Origin: an uncultured Clostridia bacterium
GTDB taxonomy: Bacteria; Bacillota; Clostridia; Peptostreptococcales; Anaerovoracaceae
Assembly (NCBI GenBank): GCA_934233735.1
Contig: CAKQGQ010000005.1
Span: 62,001 to 126,000, forward strand
Reading direction: 5' to 3'
Length of the DNA: 64,000 nt
The notes under the pieces were generated by a model. The model was not told the origin of the DNA, made no database searches, and saw only the letters and a list, made by a program, of their open reading frames with translations. Below, piece by piece: positions 1 through 8,502 of the stretch. The translations under genes were made by a program, and so were the position numbers. Positions within the stretch are counted from its first letter, which is position 1; every line of letters starts with the position of its first letter.

Positions 1-87
1 GAGCGGCGCAGCAGTTTTCTGAATAAGCGAAAGGATGACAGCAGCTTGACCTTATCGAAAAAGAAGAAAGGACGGTATGACGAATGA
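1..87 (+). CDS. 3' end of an upstream conjugation gene (partial)
   Basis: The first frame is open from base 1 and stops at a TGA at 85-87. It gives a 28-residue tail rich in Lys, Arg and Ser. The stop overlaps the ATG of the next gene as ATGA, which is typical of translationally coupled operon genes. Only the C-terminus is visible, so the product cannot be named. Its place before a VirB3-like gene suggests another component of the secretion channel. Confidence 0.6.
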   Translation, partial: ERRSSFLNKRKDDSSLTLSKKKKGRYDE

Positions 88-413
88 AATATCTGATTAC
101 GCAAGACATTGAGAGCCCTGCAAAAGCGACCAAACATATAGAAGTTAAGGATATGTTTTTCTTTCTTGGCTATATCACGATTGCATTTGCATTTAAAAAT
201 CTCGTACATGACAGTCTTGAAATTCCGTATCTAATTTTCTCGGCTCTCATGGCAGGGTTTTTGACCATGAAAAGTTATTACAACAAACGGAGACGAAATT
301 ACGAGAGCCTGTATATTTTAACCAGTCGGTTCTTTAGCGACGGTATCTACGGATACCGTCCAATTTATGAGAGAGAGGAAAACAGAAGTGTGGAAAAAAC
401 AGAAGAAAAATGA
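84..413 (+). CDS. Small VirB3/TrsC-like conjugation membrane protein
   Basis: A 109-residue protein with two hydrophobic stretches at roughly residues 24-42 and 46-62, followed by a basic segment (KRRRNYES). Short two-helix membrane proteins directly before TrsD and VirB4 homologues are usually VirB3/TrsC/TcpE-type parts of Gram-positive type IV secretion channels, which sit in the inner membrane with the VirB4 ATPase. The gene overlaps the upstream partial gene by four bases and the next one by about 26. The family is assigned from size, topology and position rather than a diagnostic motif. Confidence 0.6.
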   Translation: MKYLITQDIESPAKATKHIEVKDMFFFLGYITIAFAFKNLVHDSLEIPYLIFSALMAGFLTMKSYYNKRRRNYESLYILTSRFFSDGIYGYRPIYEREENRSVEKTEEK

Positions 414-951
414 GCAAAAAGGAAAAGGCAGCTATCTGAAAACCAATGCAGAGATTTTTCCGATTCGCAGCTACGATGAGCAAATGTCTTGTTTTGTTCT
501 TGCAAACGGCACTTATCTTGATATTGTTGAAAAAACTCCGGAGGATGTCGGTAACATGCTTCCGGATGAAATTGAGTATAAGATGATTCTTTTCGCAAAA
601 TTCCTGAAGCTGTACAAGGATGATATAAAGCTTGTCTTTATGAATTTTCCAACGAATACAACAGGGCAGCAAAACCATCTAAAACGCAGGCTGGAAAAAA
701 CAAGCGACCCGGTGCGACGGAAGTGGCTTGAGCGAAAAATATCGGAGCTTGAGAGAGCAGACAAGGGAACTCACCTAAAGGAATCGTATTTCTTTATTTT
801 CAGTAAAACCATAGAATCCCACCAAAAACATATGAGGGAGATTTCTATTATGGAAGGCGGGCTTGTACCGATGAGTTTTCAGAAAAAGTGTCAAATCCTA
901 TTTAAAATGGCAAACTCAAATTCAATTATAATCAGGGAGGACGAAGCATGA
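388..951 (+). CDS. TrsD-like conjugative transfer protein
   Basis: A soluble protein of about 187 residues lying between the VirB3-like protein and the VirB4 ATPase, the position of TrsD in staphylococcal conjugative plasmids (order TrsC-TrsD-TrsE). The sequence begins KKQKKNEQKGKG and reads as the detached N-terminal part of a VirB4 system, with a repeated pattern of beta strands and charged helices. I prefer the GTG at 388, which has AGAGAGGAAA just upstream; an in-frame ATG at 367 is possible but poorly placed. It overlaps the VirB4 gene by four bases (ATGA). Confidence 0.6.
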   Translation: MWKKQKKNEQKGKGSYLKTNAEIFPIRSYDEQMSCFVLANGTYLDIVEKTPEDVGNMLPDEIEYKMILFAKFLKLYKDDIKLVFMNFPTNTTGQQNHLKRRLEKTSDPVRRKWLERKISELERADKGTHLKESYFFIFSKTIESHQKHMREISIMEGGLVPMSFQKKCQILFKMANSNSIIIREDEA

Positions 952-2873
952 GAAAAAAGAAAAAAAGCAGTACAAAAAAAGAAGATGTATTCTTTGATCT
1001 TCCTCTTTTTGCCGCCTTGCAGCCGCAGGGCGGCATTACATTTAAAGAACCGAATTATATCATCACAGGAGACGGCTATGCGAAGATTATCCATATTTAT
1101 GGACTGCCGACAAAAATAAAGGACTACTGGCTTAGCAGCCTGACGCAGCAGACGGACTGCATTACCACACTTGATATTATGACCCGTGATACTGCGGAGG
1201 TTCAGAAAAACATCAATAGCGCCATCAAAGAAGAACGCGGAAGAGAACTGTCTGCAGGCGGTGATTATCAGACGATTTACAGCAGCCAGCAAAGACAAAT
1301 CATGCTGCAAAGTTTATATGATGAAATTACCTCAATGGGAGAAGTCGTGAAAATGGTACATATCCGCCTTTATGTATCCGGAAGAAGCCTTGTGATGCTC
1401 GAAGAAAAGGTCGGGCAAATCATGAAATTTCTTGAGGGAAACGAATTTAAGCCAACCGTACTTTTAAATGAAGGAGAGCGTGAGTGGAAAGCACTGTTTC
1501 AGCCGTATGAAATTCAGGCAAGGGAACCGTTTACCATGAAAGGGCTGACACTGATGAGTGAGCAGATTGCCGGCGGCTACCCTTTCAACTTTTCCTATCT
1601 GAAAGATGATGGCGGGGATCTTCTCGGCTTTACCAATAATAACGGGGTGGTCGTGTTCAATGAATTTACGAAAACAGAAAAAAGAAAGCACTATAACAGC
1701 GTTGTCATCGGGGATATGGGAAGCGGAAAATCGACGCTGCTGAAAAAGCGGTTTGCATACCATGCCGCACTTGGAAACTATATCCGCTGCTTTGATGTAT
1801 CCGGAGAATTTACCGGACTGACAAAAGAGTTTGGCGGACGCGTAATCAAATGCGATTCCGATAGCAGCATGTTAAATCCACTTGAAATCATGAAATCATC
1901 GGATGACGAACGAACAAGTTTTTCCATTCATATTTCAAAACTTCGAACATTTTACCAATGCCTGATTCCAAGCGTTACCGATGATTTGATGACTAAGTAT
2001 CAGAATCTTTTGCACGATTTTTATGATTCCCTGGACTTGACCCCAAAACCAGGACGCAGCGTGATAGGACTTCCTGCAGGCAGGTATCCGACATTCACAG
2101 AATTTTGCACATTCCTTGAAAATGACATCAGGAAAAAAGAGGAGAGTGCACTTGGCGAAAATGAAGTAAAGCGCGTGCTTCTGATCAAAGTAATCGAGCA
2201 GGAACAACAAATTTATGATACCCTTTCTTCGATGATTAAAGACTATGGGCAAATATTCGACGGACATACCACTATCAGTAATCTTGTTGATGAAAAAATT
2301 GTAACCTTTAATATATCAAGTATCAAGGACATGGATAAGCGTATTTTTGCGGCGCAGCTTTTCAACATGATGTACTTCTGCTGGGATAACTGCATTGGAA
2401 ACGGACAGATGATGAAAGAATTATATGAAAAAGGAGAACTTGCATTTGAAGATGTTGAGCGATTCCTGATTTTAATTGATGAATCGCATCGATGGGTAAA
2501 TACCCAGTTCCCATTCATATTAGAACGAGTTGCTATCCTAATGCGAGAAGCAAGAAAATATTTTGGAGGTATTACTTTGGCGTCACAGTCGTTCCGCGAC
2601 TATGCGCCGGATGGAACCAGCGACCAGGCGATAGAGCAGCTCAAAGTTATTTTCGAACTGACACAGTATAAGTTTATCTTCAAGCAGGATACCTCTGTGC
2701 TTCCGCTTATTGATAAACTGTTTGGAAAGATTGTTACACCATGGCAGAGAGATAAAATTCCATATCTAAGCATGGGAGAAACGGTACTTGTTATTTCCGG
2801 AGACCGCAATCTTTTCTTTAAGGTATGGATTTCGGAACGCTATGAGAAAAATCTGTTTGCGGGTGGTGCATAA
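948..2873 (+). CDS. VirB4/TrsE-family conjugation ATPase
   Basis: This 641-residue ATPase powers assembly and DNA transfer by the type IV secretion channel at the cytoplasmic membrane. Walker A is GDMGSGKST at residues 255-263. Walker B is the hydrophobic run ending LILIDESHRW at about 507-516. The N-terminal 240 residues match the usual VirB4 docking region, and LTLMSEQIAGGYPF before the P-loop is typical of the family. Length is normal. It follows the TrsD-like gene with a four-base overlap, and the cell wall hydrolase gene starts three bases after its stop, so all are probably co-transcribed. Confidence 0.93.
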   Translation: MRKKKKSSTKKEDVFFDLPLFAALQPQGGITFKEPNYIITGDGYAKIIHIYGLPTKIKDYWLSSLTQQTDCITTLDIMTRDTAEVQKNINSAIKEERGRELSAGGDYQTIYSSQQRQIMLQSLYDEITSMGEVVKMVHIRLYVSGRSLVMLEEKVGQIMKFLEGNEFKPTVLLNEGEREWKALFQPYEIQAREPFTMKGLTLMSEQIAGGYPFNFSYLKDDGGDLLGFTNNNGVVVFNEFTKTEKRKHYNSVVIGDMGSGKSTLLKKRFAYHAALGNYIRCFDVSGEFTGLTKEFGGRVIKCDSDSSMLNPLEIMKSSDDERTSFSIHISKLRTFYQCLIPSVTDDLMTKYQNLLHDFYDSLDLTPKPGRSVIGLPAGRYPTFTEFCTFLENDIRKKEESALGENEVKRVLLIKVIEQEQQIYDTLSSMIKDYGQIFDGHTTISNLVDEKIVTFNISSIKDMDKRIFAAQLFNMMYFCWDNCIGNGQMMKELYEKGELAFEDVERFLILIDESHRWVNTQFPFILERVAILMREARKYFGGITLASQSFRDYAPDGTSDQAIEQLKVIFELTQYKFIFKQDTSVLPLIDKLFGKIVTPWQRDKIPYLSMGETVLVISGDRNLFFKVWISERYEKNLFAGGA

Positions 2874-2876
2874 GCG

Positions 2877-3950
2877 ATGAAAAAGATACTAATCTTTTTC
2901 CTGATACCGACACTTGTGATTTTAATGATCATCCTTACGGCCGTCGCTTCCGTGTATCAGATGCTTGCGACCGGAGGTAATGGAAAAGCAGATATGGAAA
3001 CTGTCATGCGCCTTCCGCTGCCGCTTTCGTATGAGATTGTGGATGCTGCTATGACCTGTGAGCGAAACTACGGTGTGAAGGCTTCCGTGATTCTGGCCGT
3101 CTTATATGAGAGAGGACGCGGGCTTGAAGAAGGAGGCAAGGGCGTACTTGCAGCGGAAATCAACAATTATTTTCAAATGAAGGGAACCGGAACGAAAGGC
3201 AGCAAGCGCTATTCGAATTACACGGAAGTTTATGAAATCGAAACGGATGATGAAGGAAATGTCATTTCGGAAAAAACAAGAATCCTAAACGGACGATACC
3301 GAAAATACCGAAATTATGCGGAAAGCATGGACGATTTTTGCAAGCTGATTACCAAAAAAAAATATAAAAAACACACCCAAAAAGCAACGGACAGCGTTTC
3401 CTATATCAAGGCAATGCGAAAAGGCGGCTATTTTTTTAGCGATGAAGAAATGGAAAACTGCATTGCGACTGTTTTGGAATATGACCTTGCATCATTTGAC
3501 GCGGGCGGTTATCAAGATGGAGACGGAATCGCAACCGGAGATTATTTATGGCCAACGGTTACAAACAGCGTGATTACATCCTATTTTGGGCAGAGAAATA
3601 CCGGGATTGCAGGCGCGTCCACTTACCATCAGGGAATTGACATTGGCGTGTATGGAAACGCATCCGGCGCGCCGATTTATGCAGTAGACGGCGGAACCGT
3701 AACCTTTGCAGGCTATCTAAATGATGCAGCCGGATATGCGATTTATATCGACCATGGCAGCGGAGTGAAAACCAGCTATATGCATCTTCGATCCGATGGC
3801 GTATTGGTTCGCAAAGGACAAAGCGTTACGCGCGGACAACACATCGGAAAAATGGGTTCCACCGGAGTTTCGTCCGGAACGCATCTTGATTTCCGTATCT
3901 ATATCAATGGAAAAGCGCAAGACCCATTAAGATATTTACATAGGGAGTAA
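2877..3950 (+). CDS. Bifunctional cell wall hydrolase (GH73-like plus M23 peptidase)
   Basis: A 357-residue exported hydrolase that would open peptidoglycan for the conjugation channel, as TrsG/VirB1-type proteins do. Residues 5-27 form a membrane anchor. Residues 45-205 resemble a GH73 N-acetylglucosaminidase domain, with Glu78 in LAVLYERG at the expected acid position and the NNYFQMKG and YRKYRNYAESMDDF motifs. Residues 220-355 are an M23 LytM-like domain with His251, Asp255 and His303. The last zinc motif reads HLDF (336-339) where HLHF is usual, so the third ligand may be Asp or activity may be altered. Confidence 0.85.
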   Translation: MKKILIFFLIPTLVILMIILTAVASVYQMLATGGNGKADMETVMRLPLPLSYEIVDAAMTCERNYGVKASVILAVLYERGRGLEEGGKGVLAAEINNYFQMKGTGTKGSKRYSNYTEVYEIETDDEGNVISEKTRILNGRYRKYRNYAESMDDFCKLITKKKYKKHTQKATDSVSYIKAMRKGGYFFSDEEMENCIATVLEYDLASFDAGGYQDGDGIATGDYLWPTVTNSVITSYFGQRNTGIAGASTYHQGIDIGVYGNASGAPIYAVDGGTVTFAGYLNDAAGYAIYIDHGSGVKTSYMHLRSDGVLVRKGQSVTRGQHIGKMGSTGVSSGTHLDFRIYINGKAQDPLRYLHRE

Positions 3951-3962
3951 AGGGAGAATAAG

Positions 3963-4268
3963 ATGAAAGAAAAAGTATATTTATCTGCAAGTAAGCAGAC
4001 AAAGGATTGGATTATGAAGAAAAAAGCTCTGCAAAACCGGATTATTTTTGTGGATGACTTAAATGATGCAGACTATCTGCTGCTTGAAACAGACGGTAAA
4101 ATCAAACTTCCGTCCGAACAGTTTTCCGACTTGTTCCGGGCAAAAAGCAGCGGGATGAAAGTAAGGATTTTGAAGCGGGAAAATATTATCCGACTGGAAA
4201 ATGAAATGGAGAAAAAGGAAAAAATCCATAAAAATACGCAGAAAAATCTTGAGGCAAGTTTAGAGTAG
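3963..4268 (+). CDS. Hypothetical protein of the conjugation block
   Basis: A 101-residue soluble, highly charged protein that I do not recognise. It has a possible small alpha/beta core (residues 1-75, with the patterns RIIFVDDLNDADYLL and VRILKREN) and a C-terminal helix rich in Lys and Glu. It starts at an ATG 12 bases after the hydrolase gene, behind AAGGGAGAATAAG, and the next gene begins 18 bases after its stop. Position in the transfer operon is the only clue to function. Confidence 0.6.
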   Translation: MKEKVYLSASKQTKDWIMKKKALQNRIIFVDDLNDADYLLLETDGKIKLPSEQFSDLFRAKSSGMKVRILKRENIIRLENEMEKKEKIHKNTQKNLEASLE

Positions 4269-4286
4269 AGGGAAAGGAGAACGCAT

Positions 4287-5126
4287 TTGAATATTGATGA
4301 GAAATTAAGCGAGCAGATTTTGAAGGAAAAGAATGAAAAACTGAAACGAAATACAAATCGATTCTTAGTTTCGTTTCTGATTATTTTTTTCAGCGGTTAT
4401 CTCATATTTTTTTCTTCAAAATTATGGCTTCCGAATACCTATAACGATGTCACGGTAACGCCCCTTGGCGAGGAAATTGAAGTGCAGAATCGAAAAATAC
4501 GCATTGATAAATGGGCATACAGTCCGGAAAGCCGCGAAATGGAAATCATTTTAGAAATCGAAAATCTTTCAAGTGATGGAATTAACGAATATAGATTTAC
4601 ACTTTTTGACCGCGGCACAGGAGCGCAAGAAATAAGACAGACCATAAACACTACAGATTTTATCGTACTTCGGGCAACTCTCAGCAGGCGCTGGTCAGAA
4701 CTTTCGTTTCGGATAAGTGCAAAGGATCCGGCAGATGAGCTTAGTACCATGAAGTTTTATACAACTAAAAAAAGCATTGAGATAGAAGAGCCCTTACAGG
4801 AGAAAACACCGGAAGCGTATCGAAGAGAAATTTGTGATATTCGAATTCGAAAGATTGAATCAGAGATTGCAGAAAAATCAGAAGAAATTGAAAAGCAAAG
4901 ACAAACAATGAACAATGCAAAGGAGGCTGCGGAAAATCTCATAGAAAAAGCAGAGTACAAGACATATGAGGAGCGCGAAGAGTCACTGCAAAATGCTGAA
5001 AAACTTATGCAGGAAAGAGCAAGCGCACAAAGCAGCATGGAGACGCTGCAGGATGAGATAGCGGAGATGCGAAAGCAGATTCAGCTTCAGGAAGAACTGA
5101 AAGAGAAAGCAGGTGAGGAAAAATAA
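4287..5126 (+). CDS. Single-pass membrane protein with long coiled coil
   Basis: A 279-residue protein not recognised as a known family. It starts at TTG 4287 behind GGAAAGGAGA. There is one transmembrane segment at about residues 27-48, then a beta-rich domain (about 50-160) that looks like an exported Ig-like fold, then a strongly charged coiled coil (about 175-279, rich in Glu, Lys and Gln). The topology suggests a protein spanning the envelope near the conjugation channel. Its stop overlaps the start of the next gene by one base (TAATG), implying coupling. Confidence 0.65.
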   Translation: MNIDEKLSEQILKEKNEKLKRNTNRFLVSFLIIFFSGYLIFFSSKLWLPNTYNDVTVTPLGEEIEVQNRKIRIDKWAYSPESREMEIILEIENLSSDGINEYRFTLFDRGTGAQEIRQTINTTDFIVLRATLSRRWSELSFRISAKDPADELSTMKFYTTKKSIEIEEPLQEKTPEAYRREICDIRIRKIESEIAEKSEEIEKQRQTMNNAKEAAENLIEKAEYKTYEEREESLQNAEKLMQERASAQSSMETLQDEIAEMRKQIQLQEELKEKAGEEK

Positions 5127-6280
5127 TGGCAGATATTTTATATATTGGAGACAAATTCTCCGGATATTTCGTGCAGGAAGTAGCACGCACACGCAATTTA
5201 AAATTTTTATCCTACGAGAGCGGAAGCTCTGTGAGAGAAATCGTCAATAATGTTATGTGGTATCTACAGGAGCAAGCCGGAAAGCCGGAGTATGCGGTTA
5301 TTTGTCCGGAGGGATTCAATGATGAAGCCTATGTCATTGCAGATGAAATCACAAAACTTTCAAAAGCACTGGGTGTGACGCCAATTATCTACTTGAAGTC
5401 CTATAGCCCGGAAAGTGAAATGGCAAAAGAGTTTTTAGACCACGATATCAAACGCTTTGTTTACTATGGCAGCACCGGCGATTTGATTGACCAGCTCGAA
5501 AAAAATATGACCGGATACTATGAAGCAAACCAAAGACAAGAAATTGAAGAAGTCTTAAAAGCCCAGGAAGAAATGCGAGCCAAGGTAAATGCTTTTCAGT
5601 CCATTGGTGTAGCAGGAACAATGAATCGCTGCGGCTGTACGAGCTGCGCACTGCAAATTGTAAAATACCTGCAGAAGAAAGGCTATACCGCTTGTTATGT
5701 GGAACTTAACGAGGCGCAGTATTTTGATATGACCGCGCGGGACGGTGCAAAACGCTCCGTTAGTTTTGTTGCGAAATATGCCATTTGGACGCAGCAGGAA
5801 GAAAAAGTGAACGTTCGCTATAAAGACATTGATATGTACCGCGGAAAAGACCTGACAGAAGCGCAAAATAAAGGATATGATTACTTTGTCTTTGATTACG
5901 GAAATATGTTCCTTGCAACCTTTGACCGTAACGCTTTTATCAAAGACGATGTAAAAATTATCGTAGGGGGTGCAAGTCCGGTAGAGTTTGATACGACCCT
6001 TCGTGCGCTGACTCTTGCAGCATACCGAGATGCCATGCTTTTTCTGACTTTTACGGATAAGGCAGACCGGGAGGATGTTTTGAAGACCTTACATACTCTC
6101 TGTACGGCATCCGGTATGCAGGAGAGAAAAATCAGCTTTTTAAGTCATGTTACAGACCCATTTCTTCTTTTGGATGATTCCGCGATCGAAGAAATGCTTG
6201 GTGTGGATATCAAGCCGGGAACAAAAATAGAAGAGGAAAAAGCAAAATTTTCACTTTTCGGAAAGGGGAGGAAAAAGTGA
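5126..6280 (+). CDS. ParA/TadZ-like protein with a degenerate P-loop
   Basis: 384 residues. The N-terminal 125 residues look like a receiver-like alpha/beta domain. The second domain begins like a MinD/ParA-family nucleotide-binding fold: a beta strand (SIGVAG), then TMNRCGCTSCALQIVKYL (residues 165-182), then the strand ACYVELN. At the P-loop, where ParA proteins have KGGxGKTT, the sequence is GTMNRCGCTS (164-173), lacking both lysines. This arrangement resembles the atypical ParA-like TadZ/CpaE proteins, which place secretion machines at a site in the cell. A role in positioning the conjugation apparatus is inference. Confidence 0.6.
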   Translation: MADILYIGDKFSGYFVQEVARTRNLKFLSYESGSSVREIVNNVMWYLQEQAGKPEYAVICPEGFNDEAYVIADEITKLSKALGVTPIIYLKSYSPESEMAKEFLDHDIKRFVYYGSTGDLIDQLEKNMTGYYEANQRQEIEEVLKAQEEMRAKVNAFQSIGVAGTMNRCGCTSCALQIVKYLQKKGYTACYVELNEAQYFDMTARDGAKRSVSFVAKYAIWTQQEEKVNVRYKDIDMYRGKDLTEAQNKGYDYFVFDYGNMFLATFDRNAFIKDDVKIIVGGASPVEFDTTLRALTLAAYRDAMLFLTFTDKADREDVLKTLHTLCTASGMQERKISFLSHVTDPFLLLDDSAIEEMLGVDIKPGTKIEEEKAKFSLFGKGRKK

Positions 6281-6558
6281 GCCTATATGAAAATCGAGTG
6301 CGTATTGCAGAAGAGGTAAAAGAGCAAGAAGCGCTACGCAAGAAATATGAAATTGAGGAAAATGTTGTCGTTAAAGAAAAAACTTTTTTTGGGAAGTTTG
6401 TGCTTCGGTATCTGAAAGATACTGTTAAAGTGCTACTATCCATTCTATTTTGGATTTTGGCAGGAATCGGCGTCTTTGCAGTCAGTTATCCGGATATTCG
6501 ATCTGAACTTTTGGCAGCTCTTTCTGATGTACTGGGATTTGTTCATTTAGGAGGCTGA
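6277..6558 (+). CDS. Small single-pass membrane protein
   Basis: 93 residues starting at GTG 6277, overlapping the previous stop as GTGA behind GGGGAGGAAAAA. Residues 1-45 are charged and probably helical; residues 48-68 form one transmembrane segment (VLLSILFWILAGIGVFAVS). No known family recognised. It is tightly linked to the ParA-like gene, and the following gene starts two bases after its stop, so the three are probably one functional group. Confidence 0.6.
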   Translation: MSLYENRVRIAEEVKEQEALRKKYEIEENVVVKEKTFFGKFVLRYLKDTVKVLLSILFWILAGIGVFAVSYPDIRSELLAALSDVLGFVHLGG

Positions 6559-6560
6559 TT

Positions 6561-8168
6561 ATGTCACTTTGGAACACAAAGGAACTGATGGCAATCGTTA
6601 CAAGCAGCAATCTTTTAAATAGTGCTTTGCAGGCTCTTTACGGCGGTGAGGAAAATAGTCAAAATGGGATAAAGTACAGCATATTTTATATTCCCAAAGC
6701 GGCGTTTACGGACGGAACTCTGCGTGAGCAGAGAGGCTTTCGGAATCTAAAAAGCGAAGCGTATCTATTTGAAAAGATTGTTTTGGCTTTCGAGCCCAGT
6801 GAAGATGGGGAAGCAGAAAAAGCCATTTTCGTAAAAAACTTCGGAGAGGCAGATTATGAGGAGCTGGATACAAAGAACAACGAACTCTGCAAAACGATTT
6901 TCAAGAAGCCACAAGAAGCAGCGATTACTCTTTCCGCTATGCGAAAACAAGCAGAAGAAGAAATCAATCGAGAAGTCAATCGGAAGCTTCAAAGCAGAGG
7001 TCAGAATATAAATTATAACTATCGCACATTTCCGCTGCTGATGGAAATCTATCAAAGGCAGAAAGCCGCAGGGACTGCAGAAGCGTACCAAACAGAATAT
7101 GTCATCCATGCACAAAATAAAGAGGATAGGCAAAAGCGCATCACGCTGCATAGCTTAGATGAAAAAATCCTTACAGCCGAAGGCAAGGAAATCACGATTA
7201 CGAAGGCTGACAAGCAGAAAAGAATCTTGATGCCGCCTAAATTTTATAACACCCTTGATTTTTTGCAGGATGCCGAGGAAAAAGGAATTTCTTATCACCA
7301 AGTAGTGACAATGCTTGAAATGCTATATCGAAGTGGTCTGATACCTTACTATCTGACAGATGGATGTGAAATTACTCCAGGCTTAAAAGATTCTGTCATG
7401 GACATTGCTGCAATTGCATTTCCGACAAATGATTTTTTTCAGTATTTGCACGGCTTAACGAAAAATCTATCACTTCCGGAAGGATGTTTTGCCGAAAAAA
7501 AAGAAGCAAATGGTCTTTGTCTAAGGCATTCAGAAAAGGCTTCTTTCTTTTCGATTTATGACTGTGCAGAAGATAAGGACAAAGAATTGCTGGAACTCTT
7601 AATTTGCAGACAATTTGCAGTATACCTACCGGAAGCTAATACCGAAAGACTTACCTATGAAGCAGAATGCGAAAGCATTAGGCTTATCGGAACGAAGGAC
7701 ATTCTTATAAGCCCCGGCTGGAAGAAAGCATACGGAGAAAGTGAAGAAATTCCTTTTGAGATATTTCAGGATATGAAATTTGAGATTGTAAAGATTGAGC
7801 AGATGCCGGCTGCAAAGTGCGAACTTGCTAGTTTTTCGAGCTTGTGTAAATCTTTAAAACTCTTTTGCTGCGGTGACACTTATGAGATTTTACGCATTTT
7901 CGATGCACTTTTTAACCGGGCGCAGTCCCCTTGGCTGATTACGGAATCCGGCTACTTTTTAATAAATGGAGAAGGAAAAAGCTTTTTTGATAATTTTCCG
8001 GTAAAACCGGAGGCTTTTTCCTTTTCTATTATGACATTCCTGTGGCAGCTTGCAGATGATGCAGCATCCGGAAAAATTTCGGAGAACAATTTCCAAAAGC
8101 AGCTAAAAGAAAAGGCAAGTCAGCTATCAGAAGAACTTGAGAATATTTTTAGTAGGCAGCAAGGATAA
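6561..8168 (+). CDS. Hypothetical protein, 535 residues, last gene of the transfer block
   Basis: A large soluble protein with no motif that I recognise. No signal peptide or membrane segment is visible. The N-terminal 130 residues contain alternating hydrophobic strands, residues 125-150 are a charged helix (EEEINREVNRKLQSRG), and the C-terminal third is rich in Phe and Cys. It starts at an ATG behind TTAGGAGGC. It is the last gene before a long non-coding repeat. Size and position fit a structural or regulatory part of the conjugation system, but no function can be assigned. Confidence 0.6.
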   Translation: MSLWNTKELMAIVTSSNLLNSALQALYGGEENSQNGIKYSIFYIPKAAFTDGTLREQRGFRNLKSEAYLFEKIVLAFEPSEDGEAEKAIFVKNFGEADYEELDTKNNELCKTIFKKPQEAAITLSAMRKQAEEEINREVNRKLQSRGQNINYNYRTFPLLMEIYQRQKAAGTAEAYQTEYVIHAQNKEDRQKRITLHSLDEKILTAEGKEITITKADKQKRILMPPKFYNTLDFLQDAEEKGISYHQVVTMLEMLYRSGLIPYYLTDGCEITPGLKDSVMDIAAIAFPTNDFFQYLHGLTKNLSLPEGCFAEKKEANGLCLRHSEKASFFSIYDCAEDKDKELLELLICRQFAVYLPEANTERLTYEAECESIRLIGTKDILISPGWKKAYGESEEIPFEIFQDMKFEIVKIEQMPAAKCELASFSSLCKSLKLFCCGDTYEILRIFDALFNRAQSPWLITESGYFLINGEGKSFFDNFPVKPEAFSFSIMTFLWQLADDAASGKISENNFQKQLKEKASQLSEELENIFSRQQG

Positions 8169-8202
8169 GGAGGCAGAAAGCAAGAGCATTCTGCGTTTTC
8201 TT

Positions 8203-8488
8203 ATTTCTCAAATCCATTTCCGAGAGATTTGAGAAATGGCAGCAGAGGGGATTTCACAGTGCCGATTGTACCAATCAGCCGCAAGAAATCCCTTTTTGAT
8301 TTTCCTTGTTCACTTGGTGGTTCATTTTAAACGATTCGAAGCTACAGACAAGGTGCGAGCCGTTGTAAAAATAAATATTTTTCTCCACGGGCAGGTCTGC
8401 CACCTTGTCTTTCGCTTCTCATCGGCCGCCTGCGGCTTTTCTTTCACCACTATCAAGTGAACAACAAAAATTCATGTTCACGAGATAG
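8203..8488 (+). ncRNA. Structured non-coding repeat, copy 1
   Basis: This stretch of 286 bases reappears almost unchanged at 9798-10080. Nested perfect inverted repeats suggest a folded RNA: TTTCTCAAATC with GATTTGAGAAA (8204-8214 and 8226-8236); GTTCACTTG with CAAGTGAAC (8308-8316 and 8454-8462); inside that, GACAAGGTG with CACCTTGTC (8347-8355 and 8401-8409); and innermost AAAAATA with TATTTTT. A GCCGC-CT-GCGGC hairpin follows the second stem. It ends 14 bases before a DUF5688 gene, behind which a normal ribosome binding site sits. It could be a leader RNA, a separate small RNA, or a DNA-level structure. Confidence 0.5.
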
Positions 8489-8502
8489 GAAGGGATAAGA
8501 AA

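Noticed and set aside
8236..8460. Frame of about 74 codons inside structured copy 1, with a similar one at 9859-10080
   Set aside because: Neither has a ribosome site, the two ends differ through small length changes, and the conserved stems explain the similarity better. Low-level translation is not excluded.
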